Shown here: piece by piece, positions 45,656 to 57,700 of the stretch | How positions within the stretch are numbered: the stretch's first letter is position 1 | How the letters are laid out: each line of letters starts with the position of its first letter | Assembly: GCA_013146195.2 (NCBI GenBank) | Contig: CM028381.1 | Location: 54,064,099 to 54,128,098 of the forward strand | Origin: Codonopsis lanceolata | Lineage: Eukaryota; Streptophyta; Magnoliopsida; Asterales; Campanulaceae | Reading direction: 5' to 3' | Length of the DNA: 64,000 bases | Made by a program: the position numbers and the translations under genes | Notes under the pieces: model-generated | The model's database searches: none | Told to the model about the DNA's origin: nothing | The model's input: the letters and a program-made list of their open reading frames with translations, nothing else

Positions 45656-45674
45656 ACGCTGGTATCGAGCTATA
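45656..45674 (+). other. Degenerate primer-binding site of element B
   Basis: CTGGTATCGAGCTATA corresponds to the TGGTATCAGAGCTATA of element A with CAG reduced to CG and the LTR-PBS junction deleted. Confidence 0.7.
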
Positions 45675-45763
45675 GGTTAGCGTCGGCCAGATAGGTTCCA
45701 TGGCCTAGGTGGGTTGGTTATTTGTGTGATGATTCTAACGTCGAGTGAATTCTTGTAGGGTTC

Positions 45764-46760
45764 GATGGATAACCATAGAATGGAAATGGCCGGTAGAGGT
45801 AGGCCCGGAGAGGTCCACGAGTTGTACCGCCGCCAATCCGATATGGCGAATTACACGTAGGTTGATGGCTTTTCGGGGCAGGCCGTGAGGTCAAGAGGGG
45901 AGCACCACCACCACCTCGAGGAAGTTGTACCACCACCATGACACCACTCTCCTAGAGATTCCTTAAGTTGAAGCCTAGTGCATTTCTTGGGGAGCCAAAC
46001 CCAGGGAGGCTGAGTTGTGGATGGAAGAGATGATCAAGGTATTATCTATGTTGGAGTGTACCGATGAAGAGAGTCGGGCTAGCGACGTTTAAGTTTAAGG
46101 AGCCGCCGAACATTGGTGGAATGTGTTGAAGGAAAGTTGGGAGATGCAACAAGTTCCCATCACTTGGGCTAATTTCAAAGGAATTTAAGAATGAATATGT
46201 GGATGTGGTTCGCAACCAAAGGGAGAAATTCTATAATCTTGAGCAAGGTAGCATGACTGGCGGAGTATTCGAAATTCACCGAGTTGAGCCGTTATTGCAC
46301 GTATTTGATTCCTACTGAAGCACGAAGGACACATAAGTTTGTTAAAGGATTGAGGACTGAATTTAGGAAGCAGATTCTAGCACTTAAGCTCACTGATTAT
46401 CGGAGTGCAGTTGATAGAGCTTATGAGGTTGAGCAAGATATTGAGGAGCACCGGGTCAAGAATAATTCTAGTAATGCACGACACTACTCGAGAACACTAA
46501 TCAAGGGAAATAATTCGGGTAGAAGGGGATACCAAGGAAACCGTGATAGGAGAGGTGGAGGCCAAGGTAGGCCACGGGGAAGCAAGGTAACAACACTTCT
46601 TCTACTCAAGGGCAACAAGGATCGTAATGAGACTATGATTTGTTCGCGCGAAAGTGCAGACACCTTGGTGATAGGTCTTTGGGGAAAAATGGGAAGTGTT
46701 ACATTTGTGGAGATGGAACTCACATGAAGAAAGATTGTCCAAGTTTAAGGCTAGTCGGTC
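45764..46760 (+). pseudogene. gag: Gag of element B (multiple frameshifts)
   Basis: Starts at ATG 45764 (MDNHRMEMAGRGRPGE) and is broken by a stop at about 45857. Readable pieces include the AEHWW-type region near 46100 and 46284-46600 (SRYCTYLIPTEARRTHKFVK, KQILALKLTDYRSAVDRAYE) with a basic Gly/Arg-rich tail (GRRGYQGNRDRRGGGQGRP). A single CCHC knuckle follows near 46685-46740 (CYICGDGTHMKKDC). At least four frame changes. It would be the RNA-packaging capsid protein if intact. Confidence 0.88.
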
Positions 46761-46799
46761 GGGTGGCCAGACGGCAATGCAGGGCTTAAAAGAGATGGG

Positions 46800-47290
46800 G
46801 ATGGTAAACCAAAGGTGCAAGGCCGTGTGTTTGCGCTTGATCGGCGAGGTTCGAGGGTCTACGGCCGTGATAGGAGGTACTCTTTCTATATTTGATCATA
46901 AGGCTCGAGTTCTCATAGATCCAGGGTCTTCGCATTCTTATGTTGCTTCGCACTTTGTTGAGAATCTATGTGTATTGCCTCAACCTTTGCCATATTTGCT
47001 TGAAGTGTCTACCCCGCTCGGGGAATATATGCTCGCATCACGAAGTGTTTAAATCTTGTGATGTTTTGGTGGGTGACCACACTTTGCATGCGGACTTGGT
47101 AGTTCTACCTATACGTGATTTTGATGTGATTCTTGGCATGGGTGGTTATGTGCTTATCATGCTATAGTTGGCTGCCATAGAAGCGGGTTACTTTTATATG
47201 CGGGTGTGCTGAATTTACTTTGTGGGTGATCATGCGTCAGTGACTTGCATTTTATTTCTGCTCTAAGGGCTAGAAAATTGTTGTCTCAAG
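46800..47290 (+). pseudogene. Protease of element B (frameshifted)
   Basis: The aspartic protease motif is present as VLIDPGSSHSYVASHF; the usual residues are L-I/F-D-S/T-G. The catalytic aspartate is present, with proline in place of serine or threonine. After a frameshift at about 47040 the reading continues SCDVLVGDHTLHADLVVLPI and DFDVILGM, the flap and C-terminal motifs; the usual DWL ending is GGY here. Confidence 0.85.
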
Positions 47291-47294
47291 GGTG

Positions 47295-48125
47295 TACGGG
47301 TTATCTTGCTGCGTTGTTGATAAGAAGAGGTCTTCGCCGAATTTAGAAGAGGTTCCGGTAGTATGTGAGTTTCCCGATGTGTTTTCTACCGACCATGCTA
47401 TGCCACCCGATAGAGAACTAGAATTTTGTATTGAGCTTATTCCGGGGACTTCACCGATTTCTAAGGCACCGTATAGGATGGCGCCCGCGGAGCTTAGAGA
47501 GTTGAAAACTCAGTTGCAAGAACTCCTAGAGATTGGTTTTATTAAACCAAGTGTGTCGCCTTAGGGGCGCACGGTCTATTTGTGAGGAAGAAAGATGGGA
47601 GTTTGCGGTTATGCATAGATTATCGTGAATTGAATAAGGTGACCATTAAGAATAAGTATCCTCTACCCCACATTGATGATCTTTTTGACCAATTGCAAGG
47701 GTCTATTGTGTATTCTAAGCTTGATTTGAGATGGGGTTACTACCAATTGAAGGTTAGAGAGGAAGACATTCCGAAGACGGCTTTTCGCACTAGATATGGG
47801 CACTTTGAATTCGTGGTGATGCCGTTTGGGTTGACGAATGCACCAGCGGTGTTTATGGACTTGATGAACCGTGTCTTTCATAGTTATCTTGATTGTTTCG
47901 TGGTAGTCTTCATTGATGATATCTTAGTGTATTCGAAATCTCGGGAGGAGCATGAGAAACACTTGAGGATTGTCTTGTCTATTCTTCGGGAGAAACTTGA
48001 CTTTATGCGAAGTTTAGTAAATGTGCCTTTTGGCTTGAGGAAGTATCTTTTTGGGGCATATCATTTCTAGCGCCGGAGTAGCCGTTGATCCTTCTAAGGT
48101 TGAAGCGGTGATGCAATTGGAAGAG
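47295..48125 (+). pseudogene. Reverse transcriptase of element B (frameshifted)
   Basis: Two frames: 47292-47564 (VCEFPDVFSTDHAMPPDREL, LKTQLQELLEIGFIKPSVSP) and 47582-48070 (KKDGSLRLCIDYRELNKVTI, YSKLDLRWGYYQLKV, VVMPFGLTNAP, VVFIDDILVYSKS). The catalytic aspartates in KLDL and FIDD are present. The first frame stops at TAG 47562 and the second carries the remaining RT motifs; the thumb is frameshifted after 48010. It would copy the element RNA into DNA. Confidence 0.92.
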
Positions 48126-48134
48126 ACCTAGTTC

Positions 48135-48700
48135 GATTCACCGAGGTTCGGAGTTTCTTGGGTCTAGCGGGTTATTACCGGAGATTTATTGAGGGATTTT
48201 CTCGGATCGTGACTCCTATGACGAGATTGACGCAAAAGAATGTGCCATTTGTTTGGAGGCGAGAAATGTGAAGCTAGTTTTCAAGAGCTTAAGAAGGCGT
48301 CGGCACCTATTTTGGCTTTGCCTAGTGGAGGAGATAATTTTGTGATTTATAGTGATGCTTCTAAGGAAGGTTTGGGTTGTGTGTTGATGCAGAATGGTAG
48401 AGTTATCGCCTATGCGTCGAGGAAGTTGTCTATTCATGAGCAGAATTACCCGACACACGATTTGGAGTTGGCTGCGATTATTTTCGCGTTGCATAAATGG
48501 AAACATTACTTGTATGGGGCTAAATTTGAGATTTTCACCGACCACAAAAGTTTGAAATACTTGTTTTCTCAAAAGGAGTTGAACATGAGGCAAAGAAGAT
48601 GGATGGAGAAATTAAAAGATCATGATTGCACTATTTTATATCATCCGGGGAAGGCAAATGTAGTAGCGGATGCCTTGAGTAGGAAGGTTCACATGTCTTG
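48135..48700 (+). pseudogene. RNase H of element B
   Basis: Open frame 48240-48791 with APILALPSGGDNFVIYSDAS (catalytic D), GLGCVLMQNGRVIAYASRKL, THDLELAAIIFALHKWKHYL (catalytic E), FEIFTDHKSLKYLFSQKELN (catalytic D) and HPGKANVVADALSRK at the end. All catalytic acids are kept. It is frameshifted relative to RT and integrase. Confidence 0.9.
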
Positions 48701-48784
48701 TATGATGGTTAGAGAATGGAAGATGTTGGAGGACTTGCGAGATTGGGGTCCTAGTGTTTATGATAGAGGTGTGAATTTTCGCGA

Positions 48785-49740
48785 ATGTTAGGTGCTACAC
48801 CGGTTTTGTTTGGAAAGATTAAAGAAGCGCAAGGGAATGATCCGGAATTGAAGAAAATTATTGATGGGTTGGCTGAGAATGTATCGCCTGATTTTGTGAT
48901 TAATAGTGAGGGTACTTTGACATTTCGAGGCAGAATTTGTGTTCCTGCTAATGATGAATTGAAGAGGTTGGTTCTTGATGAGGCTCATAAATCGAGGTAT
49001 ACCATTCACCCGGGGAGCACGAAGATGTACTTAGACTTGAAAAGACAATTTTGGTGGAAAGGCATGAAGAGGGAAATTGCGGAGTATGTGTCAAAATGTT
49101 TGACTTGTCAGCAGGTTAAGGCTGAGCATCAAAGGCCTGCGGGACTTCTACAACCACTTGAGATTCCTGAATGGAAATGGGAGTTTGTTACTATGGATTT
49201 TGTGACGGGGTTACCGCGCGCGAAGGATTTAATGCGGTTTGGGTTATAGTCGGCAGTTGACTAAGTGCGCACACTTTATTCGATCGCGATCACTTATTCA
49301 TTGACTCGGTTAGCGACTTTGTATATTCGAGGAGATCGTGAGACTTCATGGCGTACTGTGAGTATTGTGTCCGATAGAGATCCGAGGTTCACATCTAGAT
49401 TTTGGCAAGCGTTGCGAAGAAGCTTTGGGGACCAAATTAGACTTGATCTGACTTTTCATCCTCAAGCGGATGGTCGGTCAGCGATTGATTGATTTTGGAG
49501 GACATGCTTCGAGCTTGTGCAGTGGATTTCAAGGGAAGGCTGGGATTCTCACTTACCTTTAGCCGAATTTGCGTATAATAACAGCTACCAGTCGAGTATC
49601 AAGATGGCGCCGTATGAAGCTTTGTATGGGCGTAAGTGTAGATCACCAATTTGTTGGGATGAAGTTGGAGAGCGAAACTTTGGGGTTCGAGTTAGTGCAA
49701 CGATCGGTTGAGGCGTGAAGTTGATTAGAGATCGTTTGCG
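48785..49740 (+). pseudogene. Integrase of element B (HHCC and core, broken)
   Basis: The zinc-binding domain is intact in 48785-49249 (EAHKSRYTIHPGSTKMYLDL ... CLTCQQVK). The core then shows EWKWEFVTMDFVTGLP with the first catalytic D, VSDRDPRFTSRFWQ with the second, and LPLAEFAYNNSYQSSI; the region that should hold the catalytic glutamate is damaged at about 49480-49515. Stops at 49247 and 49491 and several frameshifts. Confidence 0.88.
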
Positions 49741-50230
49741 CACCGCTCAAAGTCGACAAAGAGTTCGCGGACAATCGAAGACGGGATCTTGAGTTCCAAG
49801 TGGGAGACTACGTGTTCTTGAAGGTGACACCGAGGAGAGTGCGAAGAGATTCGGCAAGAAAGGGAAGCTTACACCGAGGTACATTGGCCCATTCGAGATT
49901 CTTGAGAGAGTTGGGTCTTTAGCGTATCGCATTGCATTGCCACCTTCACTTTCGGAGACTCATAATGTATTCCATGTTTCCATGTTGCGAAAGTATTTGA
50001 AAGATGATACCCATGTACTTGAGTATGAGGAGATAACATTTGAGCCGGATATGTCTTATGTTGAAAAGCCCGTGAAGATTTTGGACACCAAAGAGCAAGT
50101 GCTTACGAACCAAGAAAATTCCCTTAGTTAAAGTTCTTTGGAGAAACCACAACATTGAAGAAGCGACTTGGGAAGCGGAGGCGGAGATGCGCGAGAAGCA
50201 TCCACATTTGTTTGACGAACTTGGTAAGAA
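49740..50230 (+). pseudogene. Integrase C-terminus and chromodomain of element B
   Basis: Frame pieces give PPSLSETHNVFHVSMLRKYL and then VEKPVKILDTKEQVLTN. A frameshift follows near 50118, after which reading resumes as IPLVKVLWRNHNIEEATWEA with EMREKHPHLF. The last part is the degenerate chromodomain typical of Tekay elements, thought to guide insertion into heterochromatin. It matches the intact copy at 54061-54738. Confidence 0.88.
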
Positions 50231-50250
50231 TTTAGGGACTAAATTCCTAA

Positions 50251-50262
50251 AGGAGGGGAGAG
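50251..50262 (+). other. Polypurine tract of element B
   Basis: AGGAGGGGAGAG immediately before TGTAACGCCCCG of the 3' LTR. Confidence 0.85.
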
Positions 50263-53096
50263 TGTAACGCCCCGTATTCTTGCATGTGCATTGTATGCTT
50301 GTCTTCTTGATTTCTTGTTGATTGTGAGCATGTTTACCTAGTTTATAAATGTTTTAGAATCATTCATAAGTCATTCTTGAAGTTCTTAACATGTTTAGAA
50401 TCATATAAGCTGGTTTGTTGAATCGCCGGTTCGATCGTTTGATTTTGGCCTTAGCGATTCCCTCGTTGCTCGTATTTGCTTCTATTTAGTCGTGCGAAGT
50501 GTTCGTTGAGTTCTTGGCTTTATATTCAGGTCTTAACCATGTTGAAACAAGTCTTTTCATGTCCAAGTTATCCTAGTTTGATTGGTGTTTGATTGGAGTT
50601 TGATTCGTTAACCATTAAATCGCGTGAGTTGAGCCTTGTTCTATCTTGTTCGGTTGTTGTTCGGTGCGTTTCCGACTCGTTTTGAGTAGGGTTAGACCTT
50701 AGAATGATTGCCCATAAGTTTGGGATCATTTAGGACAAGTTTAGACCAAGTTTTGGAGGTTCGAAGCCGAGGCACCTTGTGAGGCGCCCGCCTCAAATGC
50801 AGGGAGCAATTTCAAAGTGAGCTGAACTTGGAGACAGCCTCAACAAGTGAGGCGCCCGCCTGGGCATACATGAGGCGCCCGCCTCAACATAAAAGTGTGA
50901 ATTACGGGATTTTCCCCTGTTTTGAGTTTTGACGTGAAATGCCTATCCTACCCTCATTAAACCCCCTCTAAACCCTTCCTAACCACCCATACTTAGTCCT
51001 AATCATGTCCTAACACTAATTAGAAGTTAATCTAGGTTGGATTAGTGTTTGTTAACCCCCTAATCTCTACTAATTGCACTTGAGAAATACCTCTTGTACC
51101 CTTCACATTTGGGAAGTATAAATACCCAAGCCTTGGCCAATTTTCATTAAGTCTCTCATTTATTCACCTTCATCCTACAAATTAGAGAGAGAGTGAGTTG
51201 GGGGCTTGAGTTTTGAGCCCTAGCTTCATCTTCTTCCTCCGATCTACAAAGATTCCACCGTTCGATTGCCGCCAAACCTTGGATTCTTGACGCGTGTGCG
51301 ATTTAAAGGAAAGGAGCGACTTCACCGTTTAGATTTTGATTCTCTTGAGTTTTCACTCAAGCTAGGTAAGTTACTCTTCTTCTTCTTAGTTCTCATTGAC
51401 CCTAAGGAAACAAAGTTTATGATGTATGAGGTCAATGAGGACACATAATTGCTTCCTATGCTTTCCATTTGAATTTTAAATGTAAGATTTTGCTAGGAGC
51501 ATGTCTAGGTGGATTTCTTGCCTTTGGGAGTTTAAATTACTCTTTCATCATGTTAATTGAGGTCTTGAACATGTTAGAAATATGTGTTATGTTTGTTGAT
51601 GAAAGTATTGTTATTATTTGGGAATGCCCTAAATTATGCCTATGTGATATGTGTGAAAATTGTTATGTGTGATATCCTTATTATTGGACTATATAAGGAA
51701 CTTGAATTACATTGAAACGTTTTGGGTGAATTTATATCCTTGTTGAACTTAGTAGTGACCTAGGTTGGGTTATGAAGCATATAGCTTCAATTTCCCCAAA
51801 ATTGGGAATTTAGAGAAAAGACTCAACGGAGTCGACTCTAGGGTAGAATTGAACATGTTGAACTCTAATTTCAATCCCTACGAAGTTTGAACACCGTTTG
51901 ATTAAGTTTACTCAAAGTTGAGCGTGATTTAATTGTTTGCAACAAGTTGTTATGAAAGATTGGTTTTGAGCAATTAATTGCCTTGACGTGTTTTCTGGTA
52001 GAGATTAACACCCTACTTTGTCGGACGAGTTCGCTCTTGTCGAATTCGGTCCTTAATTGGTTAAGTCAAGTAAATATCTACTTGTGCATCACATTGAGTC
52101 CAGCTGGCATTATTTGGTTTGTATATTGAGTCAGGGTGGGACGATACATCGCCTTCACGAATTATGGGATTCGTGCTCGCTATGTATCGCCGCTCCCGGG
52201 ACTTCACACACACCTCCACTGTGTGCCGCAGTGGGGAAGTAGCCCCTTTGCCGTATCAATACGTGCCACATTGGCTTGCTAATGAAATCGAGTAGGTTCT
52301 CGGTATGAGTCGATGAATTCACATAACATCGATGGCACGAACCGATATGAATGTTTTGCGGGAGCTACTGGCGGCCGTGACTATCATATCCTACTTGTAT
52401 GATTTATTTTACGCACTTATGTGAATAAGGTGCTAAGTGTTAAATGATGATTATGTGCCATAACTGTGATAAATGTCATGATATAACATGAACATGCATA
52501 TTTTAGTAACTTACTAAGTCTTTCGACTTACCCTATTTGTTTGCTTTGTCTTCCTTAGATCAAAGCCGAGGAGACGTCCCACGCTAGACTCGCCATTCTC
52601 ACGCTTGGGTGCTTGCGAGCTAGAGGTTGTTCTTTTGGGTGTAGTAAATAGTCTTTTGTCTTTGGTAAGGACGATGGGAAGCAAGTCATCTAGACTTGAC
52701 TTTGGGTTTTGTGTTTGTAGTAAACTTGATACTTAATATCTTTTGTATGCCGACTTGTATGTCGTGCTTGTTTATATGTTGATGGTTCATCACAATTTCT
52801 TCCGCTAAAGCTTGTTTAAAGTATTATGGTTGTTGTTGTCTCCGGCATGTTGTGGCCGTTGAGGTTTTATAAGCATGTGTTAATTGTAGGAGTAGTTGTT
52901 GGGTTCTGGCTGTAATGTCGCCGATGACTTGTTTAATTTAAGTTGTTTTTCCGGCCAAGTGTAGCCGAGTTGTTATTCGTATGCAATGTTGCGCCACATG
53001 AATTTCGTAATCTACTTGCGCATGCTTGTGTTTAACTTGATTATTTGGACGGCGCGATTCGGGATCTCGCATTGGGGTCCGGGTCAGGTCGCCACA
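50263..53096 (+). repeat. 3' LTR of element B, 2.83 kb
   Basis: Begins TGTAACGCCCCG and ends GGTCAGGTCGCCACA. TATAAATA at 51117-51124 is a credible promoter. GAGGCGCCCGCCTC-type motifs lie at 50765-50890, and the structured module at 52130-52372 is better preserved than in the 5' LTR. Confidence 0.92.
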
Positions 53097-54060
53097 ATGA
53101 TTATTTTTATGTTACATAATTATATGTTACTTATCTCTTATAGTAGCGTACTGGGTCATTATGACTCATCCCGTACTTTGTTTTCTAGTTGTAGTAATTG
53201 GTGGCCGCGTCTTCCCAAACTCCAAAATTTATGAAACTTTACAAAGAATCACTTAACATACACATGACCAACATATAATATTTTTAGGCAATTCCATGTA
53301 GTAGATTAGTACCAGTAGTTTTCGGAAAACAACCCAAAATTATGACTGAATCTGTGAGGTTTCTTCCTAATTGGTGAAATCCTAAACTAGTCATCTCATT
53401 GAAGTTTCCAATTCCAACAAGTCCATGAACATTAGTTGTTCCAAGTCATGTTTAGAACACTTTTAATGCTATACATAAATCCAATTTATTAAGTGTAGAG
53501 GGCAGCCCCAAAATTTCCAGAATTTAACCCTAACATGAAAAATTCTTTAAAGTTAACAATTGTAATGAATTCCTTCACAAGAATTATTTCTAAGCACAAT
53601 TAAAACCACATTCATGCTTTACCCAAACCCAAATTAATAACTTAACAAAGCAGCCCCAAAATTTCTAGATTTATAACTTGTTGAAATGAAGATTTCTACT
53701 TCACAAGAAGTCTTCCTAAGCATGTATACTACAACTATTATGAAGGGAGTATGTCATTATATTGAGCATACAAAATTTTAGGGATTGGTAGCATACCTTA
53801 AGCCTAGAAAAGGCTGAGAAAAATGAAAACAAATTAAGGATTAGTAGTCTCCTCGTCGATAGCTACGATTGGGTGGTCTCGAATCCAAAATCGGGTGGCC
53901 GGATCTTCGGGAAATCAAGAAATACACACTAATCTCACCAAGAATCTCCCACACTTGAGTTCTCTAAGCATGGCTGAATTTGAGGCGTGGTAGGAGGTGT
54001 AAGGAGTGGAAGAAATCAGATATTTCAAATCACAAAGGTTAGGGAGTGAGTGGAAAACAA
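53097..54060. mobile_element. Mixed LTR fragments
   Basis: 53097-53215 resembles the TACTGGGTCATTATGACTCA region of plus-strand LTRs. 53220-54060 resembles the minus-strand LTR at about 24890-25830 (for example ATGAAACTTTACA and ACTTAACATA wording, ending in a CTCCTCGTCGATAGCTACGA-like stretch). No coding frame. These are scraps of at least two LTRs in opposite orientation. Confidence 0.65.
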
Positions 54061-54738
54061 GTGTCAAGCCCTTATGAGGCACTTTATGGACGGAAGTGTA
54101 GATCTCCTATTTGTTGGGATGAAGTTGGAGAAGCGAAGCTATGGGGTTTGGAGATTGTGCAACAGTCGGCCGAGAGCGTGAAGTTGATTCGGGATAGATT
54201 GCTTACGGCTCGAGTCGGTAAGAGTTATGCGGATAATCGGAGGAGAGATTTGGAGTTCCAAGTTGGAGATTATGTGTTTCTTAAAGTATCGCTGAGAAGG
54301 GGTACTAAGAGATTTGGGAAGAAAGGGAAGTTATCACCGAGGTTCGTTGGACCTTTTGAGATTCTTGAGCGAGTTGGGAGTTTGGCTTATAGGGTGGCTT
54401 TACCGCCATCATTGTCGGACATTCATAATGTGTTTCACATATCTATGCTTCGGAAGTATCTTAAGGATGATTCGCATGTTCTTGCGTATGAGGAGATTTC
54501 ATTTCAGCCTGATTTGTCGTATGTTGAGCAACTGGTGAAGATTCTCGACACCAAGGAGCAAGTATTGAGGAACAAGACAATTCCATTGGTTAAGGTTCTT
54601 TGGAAGAATCATGAGATCGAGGAAGCGACTTGGGAGACCGAGTTGGAGATGCGCGAGAAGTACCCTCATTTGTTTGAAGATCACGGTAAGAATTTAGGGA
54701 CTAAATTCCTTTTAGTAGGGGAGAATGTAAAACCCTGA
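54061..54738 (+). CDS. Integrase C-terminus with chromodomain, element C
   Basis: The longest undamaged gypsy frame in the window: about 225 codons starting within integrase (SPYEALYGRKCRSPICWDEV). It runs through the GPY/F region (KLSPRFVGPFEILERVGSLA) to a chromodomain (VKVLWKNHEIEEATWETELE) and ends at TGA 54736-54738 inside the LTR. The first codons from ATG 54046 are chance joining sequence; the true gene started further upstream and has been cut off. High similarity to the broken element B copy shows that C is the same kind of Tekay element but younger or better preserved. Confidence 0.9.
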   Translation: MSSPYEALYGRKCRSPICWDEVGEAKLWGLEIVQQSAESVKLIRDRLLTARVGKSYADNRRRDLEFQVGDYVFLKVSLRRGTKRFGKKGKLSPRFVGPFEILERVGSLAYRVALPPSLSDIHNVFHISMLRKYLKDDSHVLAYEEISFQPDLSYVEQLVKILDTKEQVLRNKTIPLVKVLWKNHEIEEATWETELEMREKYPHLFEDHGKNLGTKFLLVGENVKP

Positions 54739-57700
54739 ATCATTGCTTGCATGTTTATTTCATGAGTTCATACTTTCATAGTCATCATTAGTATGTTAAC
54801 TTAGCTCACTTATATGTTTAAAGTCGATAGCATGTTCATTGACGTCGTTTGGGATGCTCGTATGCACCTTTCCTTCACGAGTTGCTTTGGAACTCGGGTT
54901 TGTGTTTTATGTTGTAAACACTTGGATAAATGTTAGAAACCATTCTTAACATCATTAACACGCTTTAGATGTTGGTTGAATGCTAGTTGCATCGTCGGTT
55001 TGATTGCTAGTTTGATTCGAGCGTTAACCCTTCTCCGTTTGACCTTTTCGGATGTTGTTCGGGAGTGTTTTTCCTAAGTTCTTAGCCATGTTTGATTGAG
55101 GTTTGAACTTTGAATTGCCTTGGTTATGTTTTAGAGGTCTTTAAGGTTGAATTCTAGACCATTTTGTGCATTGGAGGACTTGAGGGAGCAAGAGGGAAGG
55201 ACCTAGAACAACCAAGGGAGCAAAATGAAAGTTTAGGGAAATCCAGCATGATGCGCTCGCATCATGCCAAGCAATGCGACCGTGGCTGTTGGCAGTGGGA
55301 TTTTACGTTAACTCACCCATTTGACCAACCTAACCCACCCAAACCCAACCTAACCCACCCTAAACCACCCTAGTTCGTCCCACCTAGCCTCTCTTGCATG
55401 CTTGACAAGTTTTAAGTGTTTTGAATGCATGTACAACACTTGGCAAAGAAAGACCTCCAACATGCAAAGCCATGCATTGGACACCTTCTCCCACCCCACT
55501 TCAGCCATTGTGTGACCAAATACCTCCACTAAGCCATCCTAATCAGTCTTCATCTTCCAAATTCGTGGCTGATCAGTTTATACAAGTTATAGAGAGTTCT
55601 TGAAGCTTCTTGAGTGTTCATCAATGGTGGCCAAGTCTTGAGGAAGCCATTTCCAAAACCCAACCATAGAAGTGAAGAGGAGGGCAAGGAGAACACATAC
55701 CCACCCTTGCATGGACGTTTTGTACTTCTTATAGGGCTTGTTTAAGGTGAGTTACAACATTTCTTCTTATTTATTTTAGCCTCATTGACCCTAGGGAAAA
55801 CAATCTTGCTATATGAGGTCAATGAGAGCACTTAGGACTTTGTAGAGATGCCATGTTCTAGAATATGTTATATGATGAATTTTGGTTGTATGATCAGATT
55901 ATAGACACATTATAAACCATGATTTTGATGTTATTTAGGTGTAGTAATGTATGATAAACCATTCTACCTTGTTGTTTAAGTGTTGGAAGCATATTGGATG
56001 AGATAGTTAGGCTTGTAGAGATGCCATGTTCTCGTATATGCTAAATGATGTATTTTGGGTTGTATAAACAGATTATGATCAGATTGTAAATCATGATTTT
56101 GATGTTATTTAAGTGTGATAATGTATGATAAATCATTCCATCTTGTTGTTTAAGCATTGGGAGCATGTTTGATGAAATAGTTAGACTTGTTGAGATGTTA
56201 TGTTCACGTATATGCTAAATGTTACATTTTTAGTTGTATGATCAGATTATAAACAGGTTATAAACCATGTTTAGGATGTTATTTATGTGTGATAATGTAT
56301 GATAAATCACCCTACTTTGTTGTTTAAGCATTGGGAGCATGTTTGATGAAATAGTTAGACTTGTTGAGATGTTATGTTCACGTATATGCTAAGTGTTACA
56401 TTTTTAGTTGTATGATCAGATTATAAACAGGTTATAAACCATGTTTAGGATTTTATTTATGTGTGATAATGTATGATAAATCACCCTACCTTGTTGTTTA
56501 AGTGTTGGGTGCATATTTGATAAAATGGTTAGACTCTATTTGATGAAATGACAAGAATGTATATGCCTAGTTTGTGACTTTGATTCTATGTTTCATACTT
56601 GATTGTTTGATTGGGGTTTTATGGGTTTAATGACCTTAGTAACCTATTTAATTACGTTAGTATGGACATAGGAGAGTATTGAGGCCAATGGCTTCTATAC
56701 CCTAATTTTGAAAGATTGATTATGACTCAACGGAGTTGACCATTGGGTTAGTATGACATTAAGGAGTAATATGCCTAAGTCCTACGAATTTTGGGGTAGT
56801 ATTAATGGAGGTTAAGCCTCCAAGCATTTTAAAGTGTATGAAGAACACTTGATGATTAGAGTCTTGATTTTATCTCTAATGTGATTATGTGCTAGTTGTG
56901 AATTAAAAGCATGACTAGATGATTGTAGAGTACTTGCCTACTTATTTGAGCATATGAATATGAATTACGTGTGCTTGAAGTTTGAGTCCAGCTGGAGTCG
57001 GTTTGTTGAGTCTTTGGGGCGGGACGATGCATCATCTTCACAATTGTGAGATTCGTGATTTTGATGGATCGCCGCGCCGGATTGCACACACCCTCTATCG
57101 ATGGCCACGGTAGGGAAGTAGTTGATCTTAGTTGTAGTATGGAAACATGACTTTGATAACTATCGAAACTCGAGCGGGGAAATGTCTCGGGGACGTCGAT
57201 ATCCACGAAAGGGATATCGAGGACACATAAAGGTTTTGCACATGTTTTTGCAGGAGCGACATGCGCGGAAAAAGGGTAACGATATCACCTCCCTTTTGTA
57301 TGAATTGACTCACGAGTGCTTATATGTGAATAATGTGCTACGTGAATATGATATGATATGAAATGATGGTTGATTGAATTAATGAAATGTTATACTTGTT
57401 GATAACATGATATTCAAGATTGTTAAGTATGAATGCCTTGACATGATCATTTATGAAATGTATATTATGCAATAACATGAATTATTATTGTTGAGCATGA
57501 TGCCATGACAGGAAGTTATGTTAGTAACTTGCTAAGTCTTTATGACTTACTCCTATTTGTTTTGATTGTTTTCCCTAGATCCGAGCCGTGCAAGTGGTTC
57601 AAGTGATTATCAAGTAGCGTTGGTGAAGCTTTGTGCGAGGTTGCTACCTTGTAAATTTTAGTACCTTTTTCTTTTGGCAAGGACGATGGGAACATAAAGT

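Larger units (their letters stand above)
42921..53096 (+). mobile_element. Element B: Tekay-type Ty3/gypsy retrotransposon
   Basis: Two LTRs of about 2.7-2.8 kb flank a 4.6-kb internal region with gag, protease, RT, RNase H, integrase and a chromodomain, in the gypsy order. The chromodomain at the integrase end (KVLWRNHNIEEATWE) places it in the chromovirus group, most like Tekay/Del. Many small indels break the polyprotein, so it is not autonomous. It sits at the right end of the snRNA array; the array does not resume after 53096, so the junction is not a simple insertion. Confidence 0.92.
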
